DNA from: Ursus arctos
Lineage: Eukaryota > Chordata > Mammalia > Carnivora > Ursidae
Length of the DNA: 64,000 bases
Direction of reading: 5' to 3'
NCBI RefSeq assembly: GCF_023065955.2
Contig: NW_026623100.1
Span: 8,716,501 to 8,780,500 of the forward strand
Part shown: piece by piece, positions 27,555 to 40,490 of the stretch
How the letters are laid out: every line of letters starts with the position of its first letter
Numbering within the stretch: the stretch's first letter is position 1
Position numbers and translations under genes: made by a program
Notes under the pieces: model-generated
What the model saw: only the letters and a program-made list of their open reading frames with translations
Told to the model about the DNA's origin: nothing
Database searches by the model: none

Positions 27555-27585
27555 GGTGTGTGTGTGTGTGTGTGTGTGCACGCGT
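27555..27585 (+). repeat. (TG)n microsatellite
   Basis: About 12 TG units followed by a CACGCGTGCA palindrome-like end. Confidence 0.9.
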
Positions 27586-27646
27586 GCACTAAATACACAT
27601 TGATACAAACCTGACCCTTTGGTTTTGAACGCAGGGCTCAAAAAGC

Positions 27647-27887
27647 CCCCGGTGATCTTTTCTTTTCTTTTTTTTTTTTTTTAAAGATTTTATTTATTTA
27701 TTTGACAGAGAGAGAGACAGCCAATGAGAGAGGAAACACAAGCAGGGGGAGTGGGAGAGGAAGAAGCAGGCTCCCAGCGGAGGAGTCTGATGTGGGGCTC
27801 GATCCCAGGACTCCGGGATCACGCCCTGAGCCGAAGGCAGACGCTTAACGACTGAGCCACCCAGGCGCCCCCCCGGTGATCTTTTCT
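27647..27887 (-). mobile_element. Young Can-SINE with 17 bp target duplication
   Basis: Perfect direct repeats CCCCGGTGATCTTTTCT at 27647-27663 and 27871-27887 flank the SINE body (27664-27870). The body carries the GGGGCTCGATCCCAGGACTC and CGCCCTGAGCCGAAGGCAGA segments of the young caniform subfamily. Low divergence and a perfect duplication indicate a recent insertion. Confidence 0.93.
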
Positions 27888-27904
27888 GGTGTCCCTCAAG
27901 GGAC

Positions 27905-28140
27905 AATGGTTACATAGACACATTTGTTGGGCACTTGCTATGTAACAGGCATTATTTTAAATGCTTTACATATATTAATTACTTTTATCCTTGCAATGAC
28001 CCCTTAAGATAGATACTATAATTCCCACTTCACAGATGAAGCAGCTGAGGCACTGAGACGTTGTATGACTCACTGAAGTCATGTGACTAGGAAATGGTGG
28101 AGCTGGCTGGCTTGGGTGCCTGTGCTGTGAAGCAGCGCGC
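27905..28140 (-). mobile_element. MIR, antisense
   Basis: The plus strand reads TTGGGCACTTGCTATGTAAC through CCCACTTCACAGATGAAGCA, the reverse complement of a nearly full MIR. Confidence 0.8.
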
Positions 28141-28989
28141 TCTCCTGTCTCCCACAGCTCCCTCCAGAACCATCGTGAAGGTATCTGTCAAGGAGCTATG
28201 CACCAGTGCTCTGGGAGCACAGGACGAAGAGTGACAAATTCTGGCTGCTTGTTATAGTGCAGAAACTAAACATATTCTGCAGAAAAATGGCATTGCATGC
28301 TAATAGGGTGATGGTATTTATGTTCAGGGAAGAATACTGCAGAAAATCAACTAAAATCAGCCGACTAAAAAAAGCGTGGAGTCTAGAGGAAGAGATGCTC
28401 TTCACACATCAGGTGCGATGTGATAAGGGATAGGTGACAAGTTTAGACAAATTGCCAAAGGAGTTCACAGGGGAAGGAGATCAGCCATGTGAGGGGATCA
28501 GGGAAGCCCTCAGGAGAGGGGCTGATGCGAGGTGGCTTGGAGGGGTGGGTGGGCAGTGATGGGGAGACAACCAAGGAAGACCGAGTGGTCAGCTTTGACA
28601 GGACAGCTGGGGACATGTGGGGAATAAAGTGAGAGAGAGAGAGAGGACAAAAAGAGCGAGGCCAACCACAGAGTCTCGAATGCCAGTACACGCGATCTGG
28701 TCTCAGCTTTCGGATAAGTCCGGGACAGGGTACTGATGGGCAGTCTGGGGGAGGGAAAAGGTGAGGACATCAGGAGACAGGGGAGAGGGACCCAGCTCAG
28801 GGAGAAGTGAGCAGAGACTGGAGGAGAGGTGAGGGTGGTCGGGCACGGTACCACGGTGCCCTGCAAGGCTACGGGCTGTGCTCCCCAGCTCAGTACTAAC
28901 CAACCCCCCTGTGAGAAGCACAGGGGGGAAAGTGGGGATGAGAGGCAGAGGGGCCTCACCTGAATTTCATTTGTCTAAGGAAAAGTAGT

Positions 28990-31900
28990 GCTGATGATAT
29001 ATACCTTTAACATTTTTACTCTCAAAATGAACACACGGAAAACTTGACTTTTTTCTTTTGGGTACAGTTCTATACATTTTCACATGTGTATAAATTCATG
29101 TAACCATGATCACAACCAAGAAGAATTCTCTCTAAAGCTCCGTCATTCTCTCCACACCTGTAAGTGCAGGCAACCCCTGTCCTATTCTCCATCACCATGC
29201 TCTCTTTCGGAGAATATCACAGAAATACAACCATACAGCACATAGCCCCCGAGCCTGGCTTCTTCTACCCACAGGGTACCTTCGAGATTGATTCAGGTCG
29301 CTGTGCCTATCCGTACCTAGCCCCTTCGTAGTGCCGAGCACAGGTTTTCTATCGTATGGGTGTCCCACAGCTGGATTATCCATTCATCTGCGAAGGAAAT
29401 TCAGGTTGTTCCCCATTTTTTCTGGTGGTTATGAATAGAGCTGCTGTAAACATTTGTGTACGGGTTTTTTTGTGTGTGTGAACACAAGTTTTCAGCTCTC
29501 TGAAATGAGTAAACATGGGTCCTATGGAAAACGTACATTCAACTTCATAAGAGACTGCCAAGTTGTTTTCCAGAGTGGCTTTACCATCCTACATCCTCAC
29601 CAGCCATGCAGGAGTGATCCAGATGTCCCACATCCGCAAGGGGAGTCAGTATTGTCAGTACTTTTAATCTTAACTAATCTAAGAGATACGCAGTATCATC
29701 TCGTTGGGGCTTAAATTTGCATTTATCTAATGGCTAATGATGTTCTTTTTTTTTGCCATCTGTATATCTTCTTTGGTGAAGCATCTGTTCATGTTTTTTG
29801 CCCATTTTTAAATCGGGCATTTTGTTTCCTTACTGTTGAGTGTTGAGCGTCCCTTCCATATTCTGACACAAGTCCTTTGTCCAACGTATGATTCGTCAAT
29901 ATTTTCTCACAGCTCGTCTTTGTATTCTCTTAACAGTGTCTTTCACAGAGCCAAAGTTTCTCGTTGTGATGAAGTCCGAGTTAGCAATTTTTTTCTTTTG
30001 TGGATTGTGCTTTGGTGTCCGGTCTGGGCGCCCTCTGCCCAGCTGCAGGCCACAGAGATTTTCTCCTGTGTTTTCTTCCAGGAGTTCTACTCATTTTACA
30101 TTTCACGATCCACTTTGAACTAGTTATTTTTATAATATGTAAGGTTTAGGTTGACGCCTATTTGTATGTGGTTGTCCAATTGTTCCAACTCCATTTAACA
30201 AAAGACATTTCTACATGGGATTACCTTTGAACCTTTGTCAAAAATCAGTTGGTCATATGTAGGTGGGTCCATTTCTGGGTTCTTGATTCTCTATTCTAAT
30301 TGGCCTGTGGACCTACTCCTCCGCCAATACTGTGCTGTCTCAAATACTGCAGCTTTATAATAATACCTAAAATCAGACAATGTGATTCCTCCAACTTTAT
30401 TCCTCTTTTTCAAAATCATCTGGACTATTTTGGTTTCTCTGCCTTTCCATGACCTTTTACAATCAACTCGTGAATATCTACAAGGAGTTCTGCTGGGATT
30501 TTGATTGGAATTGCTTTAAATCTATGGACCAATTTGGGAAAATTTGGTATCTTTATTCTGTTGAGTCTTCCAGTCATAAACACAATACCTCTTTCCATTT
30601 ATTTAGGTCTTCACTGAGTTTTACTATGAGCATTTTGCAATTTTCACGTAGGTATCTCGCATATGTTTAATTAGATTTATACCTAAGTATTTCATTTTTT
30701 TGGATTGATTACAAGTGGCATTGTGTTTTTATTTCTAATAGTTCACTGTTGGCCTACAGAAGGATGATTGATTTGTGTGTTGGCCTTGTATCCTGTGACC
30801 TTGCCAAATTCACTTATTATTATAGGAGTTTTTTATTTGTTTGTTTTGCTAAGTCTCTTGGGATGTTCTATATATACAAACATGCCATCTGTCAATAAGG
30901 GAAGCATTATTTCCTTTTTGCAATCAATATGCCTTTCATTTCTTTTATGGTCTTATTGCTTTGGCTAGGACATGCAGTATGACATTGAACAGGAGTGATG
31001 ACAGCAGGTACCTTTGTCTTATTCCCCATCTTAGGGGGAAACATTCAATCTTTAACCAGTAAGTATATCAGCTGTATGTTTTATGACAATGCCCTTTATC
31101 GAGTTAAGGAAATTCTCTCCTATTCCTAGTTTGCTGAGAGTTGATAACAAAAATACAAGTTGAATCCTGTCAAACCCCTTTTCTGCTTCATTGAATATGA
31201 TCATATGGTTTTGGTTTTTCTTCTTTACCCTCCTAACTTGATGGATGACAATGATTGGCTTTTGAATATTGAACACCCTGGCAATCCCTGGATAAAGCTC
31301 TACTTGGTCATGATGTATTTTACATATATGTATATATGACGTATGTATATATCACACACACATATATACTTGCTAATGTTTTGTTGAGGATTTTTACATT
31401 TGTGTCATGAAGGATATTTGTCTGTAGTTTTCTTTTCTTGTACTGTTCCCCTCCCCCCCCCCCCCCCCCCCGGGTAATGCTGGTCTCAGAAAATAAGTTG
31501 GGAAGTATTTCCTTAACTTTCTGGAAAGGATTGTGTGGAATTAGTGATATTTTTTCTTTTAATATTTGGCAGAATTCATTAGTGGAAACATCTGGGTCTG
31601 AGATTTCTTTTTCAGAAGATTTTAAACTACAAATTCAATTTCTTTATTTGGGACACTTCAGGCTTTCTATTTCATCTTGTAGGAGTTCTGGTAGCTTATG
31701 GTTTTTGAGTAATGGGTACTTCTCATCTAAGTTGTCAAATTTATGTGGATACAGTTGTTTATAGTATTCCCTTTGGCCCCTTTAATATCTGAAGAATGCA
31801 TAAAATATCTCCTTTTTTATTCCTGCTATTGGTAATTTGTGTCTTCTTTTTGGTCATTCTTGCAAAAGGCTTACCATTTTTATTGATTTTTTAAAATCAC

Positions 31901-34340
31901 CTTTTGGTTTTTCTCTATTATTTTTCTGTTTTCAATCTTATTGATTTCTGCTTTTATATTAAAATTTTCATTCTTCTGTTTTGCTTCGAATTTATTTTGC
32001 TCTGCTGTTTTCCTCTAAGCACTGCTTTAGCTGCAACCCACTAATTTTGATATGTTGTATTTTTAGTTTTGTTCAGTTCAAAATATTTTCTAAAATTCCT
32101 TGAGACTTCCTCTTTAAACTTTGAATTACTTAGAAGCCATACTGTTAATTTCCAAGTTTTAGAGATATTGTTCTTGCCATCTTTCTGTTTGCAATTTAAT
32201 TTCAGTTCATTTAGACTTCTTTACATTTATTTTATGAAGCAGGATTTGGCTAGTGAATGTTCAATGGGTACTTGAAAACAGTGTGTATTCTGCTATCGTC
32301 AGGTGGAGTGTCTATAAGTGTCAAGCAGATCCTGTTGGTTGATTGTATTTTTCAGTTCTTCTAAACCCTTCTGAATTTTCTATCCACTAGTTCTATTACT
32401 GAGATAAGCATATTCAACTCATTGCAATTCTTTAGGTTGTGCTTCATGCATTTGAAGCTCTGTTGTTAGGTGTAAACACATTTAGAGTTGTTATGTGTTC
32501 TTGATAAATTGACTATCATTATGTAATGTCACTCTTTATTCTTGGTAATTTTCTTTGCTCTGAAATTTATTTTATATAAATATAATCACTTTGTCTTTCT
32601 TTTCATTAATGTTTGTGTGGTATATCATTTTCCACAGTTTTACTTTGAGCCTACTTATATCAACATATTTTAAGTGAATACTTTGTGAACAGCATATAGT
32701 TAAGTCATCAAAAAAATTCATTCTGACAATCTCTTTAGTTGGTATGTTTAGACCACTTACATTTAATGTAATTATATGTTTGGATTTGGGTGTACCGTTT
32801 TACCATCTGTTTTCTGGTTTTTTTTATTCTTCATTCTTTGTTTTTTGTTGTTGTTCCTACTTCTTTTATCCTGCTTTCTTTTGGGTTGTTTATTTCATCT
32901 TATTTAATTTAGAAAGTATTTCATTTTAATTTATCTATTGTGTTTTTATTTACTACAGTTCCTTGTTTAATGCTTAGTAATCACTCTATGGATTATAATA
33001 CAAAAATTTATCATTTCAGGGCCTACTTAGAATATTTTACCGCTTCAAGTGGAATGTAGAAAGTTTATTCCATCCAATTTCCTATATCCTCCCTCCCTTT
33101 ATGTTGTAGTTATCTTATGCACTTCATCTACATACGCTGAATCATATTAGATGATGTTATTTCTCCCAAATGTCAGACTATCTATTCTATGTAGCCAGAT
33201 ATTTACCATTTCTGTTACTCTTCCTTTATATCTCTTCTTATCCCAAGTTTCCATCTGGTATCATTTCCTTTTTGTTAGAAAAATTTCCTTTAGCAATTCT
33301 TTTAGAGTAGGTCTACTGATAAAAAAACTTTTTTTTTTTCCATTTGAGAATGTCTTCACTGACCTTCATTTCTGATGGATATTTTTACTGGATCTAGAAT
33401 TCTGGGCTAATGGCTCTTTTCTTTCAACTTTAAAAAAAACACTGTGTCACTACCAGATGGCCTCCATGGTTTCTGATAAGAAATCCATGGTGCTATTTAG
33501 ATTGTCCCATGTGGCTGGTCTTGGACTTTGGGTGGTGGTCTATCCTACAGTTCAGATCTGAAAGGCTATGGTACACTATTTAAGGTCAGACCCGTGCATA
33601 TTCAGTTTGGTGGTGAGCTCAGGATCTCATAGCCTTCTTCATATGGTCACTTTCCTGAGCTCCTTCTTCTCAGATCTCTGCCTAGTACTTTCCCATGGCT
33701 CCCTTTTTGTTCCTCTGGCCAGAAAGCTGGTTCTTTGCTTAATTCTTCTTTGCCTCACACTTTTTACATCTGCACCTTTATTTGGGGTCATGCAGTAGAA
33801 AGATAGAGAGGAAGAAAGAAGCAACAGAGATTCATCCCACCCTCTTAGAACTATAGTTCCTTCACTCAGAGAGATAGATTCCTTTCCCTCAACATTTCAA
33901 GTTTCCTATGGATCCCTGTTGTTACTGTTGCTCCTACCCCTGCTGCTATCACAGGATTGCTTACAGGGTACAAGGACATGGAGAAAAGAACAAGAGAGGG
34001 CAGATTTCCCCTTGATCAGTCTGAGCGTTAGAGACCCTGCTCCTGCTCCCCACACGGTACTAGAGGGCTTCTCTAGGTCCCCTCTCTGTCAGCACAGATG
34101 CCCACTCTGGGTTTTGGCTGCATTGAGTCTAGGTTAGGGGGTACTGGAGGGAGGAAAATACCAGTTCGGTGGTACTTCAAATTCTCATACTTTTCTAGTC
34201 TGCCTCCTACTATATACTTTCCAGGGTCTTCAAATAGCTATTACGTATATTTCACCTAGGTTTTATAACTAACTGTATTCAGTGTGGTGGACAGGATGGA
34301 GTAGACTGACTCCATCTTACTCAATTCCAGAATATCCATA
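28990..34340 (-). mobile_element. Long degenerate L1M, antisense
   Basis: About 5.3 kb in one orientation, in the order expected of a reversed L1: 3'UTR-like sequence (about 29000-29400), ORF2 (about 29400-33000) and upstream parts to about 34340. A short minus-strand stretch at 31052-31276 still reads like the ORF2 reverse transcriptase segment after the catalytic core (NHMIIFNEAEKGFDRIQ). Many stops and gaps make it inactive. A C19 run interrupts it at 31453-31471. The left and right limits are approximate. Confidence 0.8.
31453..31471 (+). repeat. C19 homopolymer in L1
   Basis: Nineteen C in a row after CCCCT; the copy number may be an assembly estimate. The complementary strand could form a G-quadruplex. 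Confidence 0.88.
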
Positions 34341-36279
34341 TATCTTTTCATACCTTTTTTAGTGAGTATGTCAAAGACTCATAGGGATCAAAAGGGAGGA
34401 GCATAGATTCTGAAGCCCTGATGACAGGGTCTGTAAACAAAGCATTTATGCTGGAAAGTAAATAGGGGAGAGCTAGACAATAGTTATAATAGACTCTTAA
34501 GCGTATTTCGGGGTGGCTCTTGGAAAACAAGGAGAATTACAGATAAATTGGACAGGTCCTCCTTCCCTTGGCATGAGTGTATCACCTTGATGGGATCTAA
34601 CATTAAAAAAGTATCAAAAGGACATAACATATCATAATAAAAAAAAAGTATCAAAAGGAAACTATACCACATATCAACATGGAGTTTATTAAGCCAATAA
34701 AACTACTCTCCCTACCCATTATGGGTAACTTGGGCACCCATACTGGCCTAGCTGGGGCACATGGTATGAGGGGCGGAAGTGTAGGCTTCCAGAGCTCTGG
34801 AATTCCACAGGAATATTGTACTGGCAATTCAGAAGCTAAATGAGATTTAGTGCAGCAGGTGGCTTTCTTATGAGGTGACCGTGCTTATGGTATATCAAGA
34901 AGACTCAAGGAAGGAGAGGCACTGCAGAAGGGAAGGTGGGAGAGGACCATGGTTCCAAGGTCAAGTGTTGTGGAAGGGGAACACGCATATAAACACACGT
35001 ACACACACAAACGCACCCCTCTTTCATTTCTCCAATAGGTGGAATCTTGAAGGCCCTTCTGTTGGGGGATCTCATGAGGCATATTTTATAAACCAGGCTC
35101 AATGCTTCTCTCCCCCCTTCTTGGTGAGGAGACGATCACAGGTGTGGATACTTAGTGTGCAAGACAGGGCTTTACACTCAACTATTCAAGAGGGACAGCT
35201 ATAGCTGGGATGGGGAGCGAGTCCTTCTAAGGAGAGCATGGCACAGACCAGGGAGGAAGCAGCTCATGTCCTATCCTCCTAGGAGAGGCCCCATGGCAGG
35301 AAGGGGGAGTTTGAGCAGGCAGGTGAATGCAAACATTCTCCTGTAGGTTTGTGTCCTCGGCCCTCTCTAAATCCACAAGCACACCTGACAGTGGTGCAGG
35401 TGCGTTTTATATGTCACCCCAAATCCTGGGTCTCCCTAAAGGGAAGAAATGAGAAATCATTGTATCAGAACTCCTGACCTGTGAACTAGATCAAGAATAA
35501 AGAGAAAGTCAGTGAAAAGAGGAAAAAATTACTATCATCACGAGCGGACTCTTCCTTTTAATCTACTTCATGAGCAGACAGGTTGGGCTAGTGGGAGTCT
35601 CCTGCTGAAGCCTCTCCAGCATCCAGTGAGACACTCTCCATAACACCTGACACACTTCCACACTAGGATCTCTTCCTGATGTTTAATCCCAAGGTGGCCA
35701 TCTTTAAATTGGCCCCAACAAGTCTAGTTTTGTTAACTGAGTAGCTAGAACATGCTGATGAGAAAAAATAGATGCTCTCCGAATCACACATAGTTGGCCA
35801 AATGGAGTAAAAGCTGAAAAAATCAAATGCTACCCACTAAAGTTGGAAGGCAGTGGCCGGAACTGGTGATAGAAGCCCTAGTGGGCTGCCCTTGCTGCCA
35901 AGAGCAGCTGGGTTTTTGAGTAATAGGTATAACGATAGGTCTGTAAGTATGCAGTTCCATGTAGAGTAACTTCTGCCTACAGAGAGGCTCCATGGGGACG
36001 GGCGAGAGGCATTTTACGAGGCATATTACTTTCACGCATACGGGCACCACTGGAAGTTGAAGAGTGGTTGGGGTAGCAGAGAATCAGGATGGTACAGCTT
36101 AGCTGAAGGAGCATTAGACAAATCCCCAGAAGATGTGAGCTCTCGTCCTGATTCTGCCCTCTATGCCAGGAGAGAGTGGGCAAGGCACTCCCACCTCCAC
36201 AGGGCTCAGCTTCCTCTTATAAAATAGTGAGGACTTTGGGATGGTGATTTCAAACCAGAGAATTAAAAATTTTCTGAAA

Positions 36280-36960
36280 CTCCCCCCATCAAAAGATGAG
36301 TTCTAATCCCCCCCCTTGAGCATGGGCTGGCTGGCCTCAGTGACTCGCGTCTAGGGAATAGAATACAGCACAAGGGAATTGCTTGACTTCCAAGGCCAGG
36401 TAGGAAGAGGACACGCAGCTCCCCTCTGGCTCTCTTACCCATGAATGCTTGCCCTGGAACCCAGTCACGGGCTGTGAGGGAGCCGCCACACCTCCATGTG
36501 GGAAGCCACAGTCCCCGCTGATAGCCTACATCAACCACTAGCCGTGGGAGTGAGCATGTCGTCAGGTGGTTCCAGCCCACCATCTTTTTTTTTTTTTTTT
36601 TTTAAGATCCATTTATTTATCTTAGAGAGAAAGAGAGAGAGAGTGCGAGCACGTGCGTGCATGCATGTCGAGGAAGGGGAGAATCGCAAGCAGACTTCTG
36701 GCTGAGTGCAAAGCCCGAGGCAGGCTCGATCCCATGACCCATGAGATCACAACTCCAGAGAAACCAAGAGTGGACGCTCAACTGACTGAGCCACCCAGGC
36801 GCCCCTCCAACCCACCATCTTTGAGCTGCTCTAGCTGAGACCACAGGGAACAGGGACAAGCACTCCCTGCTAGGCCCAACCAAGCTGAAGGTCCACGGGC
36901 AAATGAATGCTGTCACTTTAATCCTATACATTTTGGAGACGTTTGTTATACAGCCGCAGA
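36280..36960 (+). mobile_element. MLT1-type LTR (ERVL-MaLR), interrupted
   Basis: The left part reads GATGAGTTCTAATCCCC and TTGAGCATGGGCTGGCTGGC. The right part ends GGAGACGTTTGTTATACAGC, as in MLT1 LTRs. A SINE sits in the middle. Only LTR sequence is visible, with no coding remnant. Confidence 0.7.
36572..36821 (-). mobile_element. Can-SINE nested in the MLT1 LTR
   Basis: Near-identical repeats CCAGCCCACCATCTT (36572-36586) and CCAACCCACCATCTT (36807-36821) flank a SINE body at 36587-36806 with a long T run on the plus strand. The body includes a CACGTG at 36650-36655. Confidence 0.88.
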
Positions 36961-39900
36961 TACGCAGGAGAGTTAATGCCTAAGGCAAAGGCTCAGTGAT
37001 GCCCGAGATTCCTTCTAGACCAGGAATTCTGGCATATTGAAACTGGGCTAACTAGTTCCACGTTATAGGATGAGACGGAAACCGATCAGCACGCAGACTA
37101 GGCCTCTCAAAGTGGAGAATTATAAACCGAGCAAAATGAACCTGTCTGAGAATGCTTATCAGGACTGGGTCTTAGGCTTCTCTTGAAGTCTCCACAAAAG
37201 GCTTTGGGGAACCAGAAACGGAGGGAGTGGTTGAGGAAGGAATCACAGGTTCTTGTGGAATTGAAATAGAGCAAGTAGGTGCTCACTGCCAACATCCGGG
37301 GAGGCGACTATGACGAGGCAATGTTCACAGGCATGACGTAAATTTTACATCTCCTTCTCAGTAAGCCAGTCCTACCCCCGAAAGGTTAACTTCCACGAAG
37401 AATCAACGAGGGTCTGAGAAACCACACAAACAAAGACTTTATAAGAGGATTCCTCTTACAATTTGGTGGGCATTGTAGAAAAACGAGACGGGCAATATGT
37501 CAAAATATTAGCAGCGGCTCTCTGTGATGATTATAAATGAACTTTATTGACTTCTTTAAACATTTCAGTATTTTTCAAATGTTGTTTTGGTGTTTTTTCA
37601 TATGTATGAAAACGTGCAAAAATGATGGGAATAAAGTTGATATGAGACAGTACTGGACAAAGGGTCTTCCATGGAAAATCATGAAGAATTATGTAGGAAA
37701 AAAAAAGGACTATGGCCAGAGAAGGTTATTATTTTGTTGTTACTAATTTTGGGGTTTTTCCAGATAATTTTTAAAATTCACAGTTCCATAAAATGGAACA
37801 GATTTTGGGTTATTTGCTAATTGCCGTCTTAGCACTTTCAATGTGCTAAGGAGCCCTGAAACTCTTCAAAAGGGAGAAAAAGTAAACAGCAGGGCCCAAA
37901 CTTGTTTTTGGGGGCATTTCCTCAGATTAGTGCTTCCCATTCTGGGAAATTCTGGCATAAAGCAAAGTCCATTTAAGGTCAGCGCAGTCCCCTCCTGTTC
38001 TCAGGCCTGGGTCCTCGGGACGGGTGCACACCTCCTCATGTCCCAAAGCCAGGCAGTGTCCTGCACCCCCAGACGGTGGGGGCTGGGGACACCACTGAGC
38101 TCAGGAGCTCGGTTCAAGGACAGAATGCCACCTGGGTGTGTGGAGAGAGAAGTCACCCCATGTGGCACTAGAAGGGTCAGGCTAGGGCTGCCTCGCCTCA
38201 CGGAGAATTCTGGAGTGTTTTCTACTGCAGGGACTTGGCGAAGGATGACTGAGCTCAGCTGGTACTATTCTTTTCTCCTGAGCTGTAACAGGGACATCTT
38301 TACTCTTAACCGGACTTATCAGAAAATGTCAAGGCCCAAATGGGAAGCTGGCCTAATTTTCCAGTGATTCTTATTTAATGGTCACACACAGAGAATTTCA
38401 CAGGAGCACAAGCCTTAGCAACTTGTCACTGAAATTCTCAAAGGAATATTTAGCTTTTCCTGCAGAAAAGAAGCATTTTCAAAATGGTGGACTTTGGAAC
38501 ACTCTTTTTCAACTTCAAATTTATGGAAGTTATTGAAAGGGCTTTTAGTGAATTCCTCTTTGCCTCAGATGCTCCCAGAGAGGTTCTGGGTGTCCCTGGG
38601 CTAGGACTTTCCCAAGTTTCTAAGCCTACCAGGCACACAATTCTCTTTCTGACAACTCTTCTTAGCCGACCAAAGTACCCCACCAGGGTAGAAGCCAAGA
38701 GCCCCGAATAGTGGGAGGCCCCTTTTCCATGCTGCTGTTTACTGGGCCACAGTAAGAATTAGCATTCTGCCTGCGAGCACGGTTCTACTTTTTCCCTTTG
38801 TTTGGAATACAGAATCACTCATCTGGAAATTACAGGGTAATATAAATGAATCGTGTGTCCTGATACCTCTATGTTCTTGCGATGCCGGCTGCTGCCTTAA
38901 TCACCAAATAAAACAAACAGAAAGGAAGTCTCAAACATTTTTTACTGCCATTTCCCCCCCGTGTCGGGGCTTACGATGAAGTGCATAACTCCCAATCAAG
39001 AGCCTATGAAGGAAAATCACAGCAAAATTAGCGCTATCAACTCCAGCTGGAAACATCGACATATCGTGAACAGGGCCAGGCTTTTCACTCTGCACTGAGC
39101 CTGCACTCAGGGGCTTCAGCGAGCGTGCGTGGAGGGGGAGTCCTCCAAGTGGGCTCTGACCTTCATGGATCGGACCAGCGTTTCCTTTCAGACCCACAGA
39201 ATTCACATCCAGAGAAATGAAACAATAAAACGAGGTCAGTCTCCTCCTCTTAACCATATTCCTCTCCATGAAAGAGCCCTTGGCTGAGAAATAGAGTTTA
39301 TGAATTCTGATCATCACAGACCCTGCAGGATATGTTTCCTTTATGCCTGTTTTCCAGAATGCTCTGTAACTTGCCCTAAGCCCTCTGAGGCCAGGTTAAT
39401 GCTACGTATCCTCCTTTTTTTCCTCCCACTTGCTTAGGACATTACTTAGTTAACAAATATTGACGGGAGGGTAACTGAATGGACTCAGTCATTGGTCCAC
39501 ATTGATACCCTACCCCTGGGGGAACCAGGAGAAATGAGCAGCCTCCTGATAGCTAAGGCTTTTCCTTCTGCAATGCGTGCTTCTGCACGGGTAAGCGTAT
39601 GGGCTTCTCGGCGGTGGTGCTGGAACTCCCCCTTTCCGACTTTAGCTTGTGCGTGCAAGCCGGTGTCCACTCTAAAGAGAACCTCGAGAACTGGCTCCTT
39701 TTGACCGACACTCTTCGTTCTTACTAATAAAAGGCAGCAACGGCTCTAATCTCACTACCCGTCTTCCCTCCCGCAACAAAAATGCACACCGTTATGGAAC
39801 CAAAACTTCCCAGCCGGTAGGAGATAATGTCCCTGCAATGAACGCGGACGAACGACTCACTTAATATGGGACAGAAGGAAGAGGCCACCAGGAATGAGTT

Positions 39901-40039
39901 TCTTCTTAGTGTTCCGTTCTCTCAAGAAATGGAGTAAAGCTGCACTTTACAATACTGCAAAGTTATAGAAACTGGCCCCCCCTTGGGCACGTGGTCAACC
40001 AAAGGCTTCCATTTACTGACTGTCATGGGAGGTTGTTAG

Positions 40040-40215
40040 GAGCCCAGACTGGGAATAATGTCTGAATTTGAATCCCCGCCCGCCCCTGCCTGGCTGTGTG
40101 ATCCCACGCCTCGGCTTTCTCGGCTGTAAAATGGGGCTAATAACCACCGAGGCTGCGGGGTTGCTGTGAGGATCGCAGAGCTCACGCCCGCAAAACGCTG
40201 CAGGCCCACGGCGAG
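40040..40215 (+). mobile_element. MIR
   Basis: Contains TGAATTTGAATCCCCGCCCG, GGCTGTGTGATCCCACGCCT and GCTGTAAAATGGGGCTAATA in MIR order. Unusually CpG-rich for a MIR. Confidence 0.65.
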
Positions 40216-40458
40216 GGCTCCGACACCTCAGCGCTCCTTACGAGCCCCGTGTCCTCTGCAGTGTGTCAGCGGCTCACGCGCAGCTGCGTTTGATCCCCGC
40301 CGGAACCCTACCAAGCGGTCTCTACTATGGGCGCCCCCCTTTACGGAGGAAGAAACTGCAGCTAAGAGACGTGTCATCGCTCGTCTGAGGACAGAAAGTA
40401 AAAGTGTCAGGAGTCAAAGGCAGGCCTGTCTCATTCTAAGCTGTGCACTTCCTGGATG

Positions 40459-40490
40459 ACCACACACACACACACACACCACACCACAAA
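40459..40490 (+). repeat. (CA)n simple repeat
   Basis: Short CA run inside the CpG-rich zone. Confidence 0.85.

Noticed and set aside
39590..39600. Donor-like GGGTAAGCG in the CpG-rich block on the plus strand
   Set aside because: It is on the strand opposite to NPAS2 and has no partnering exon evidence.
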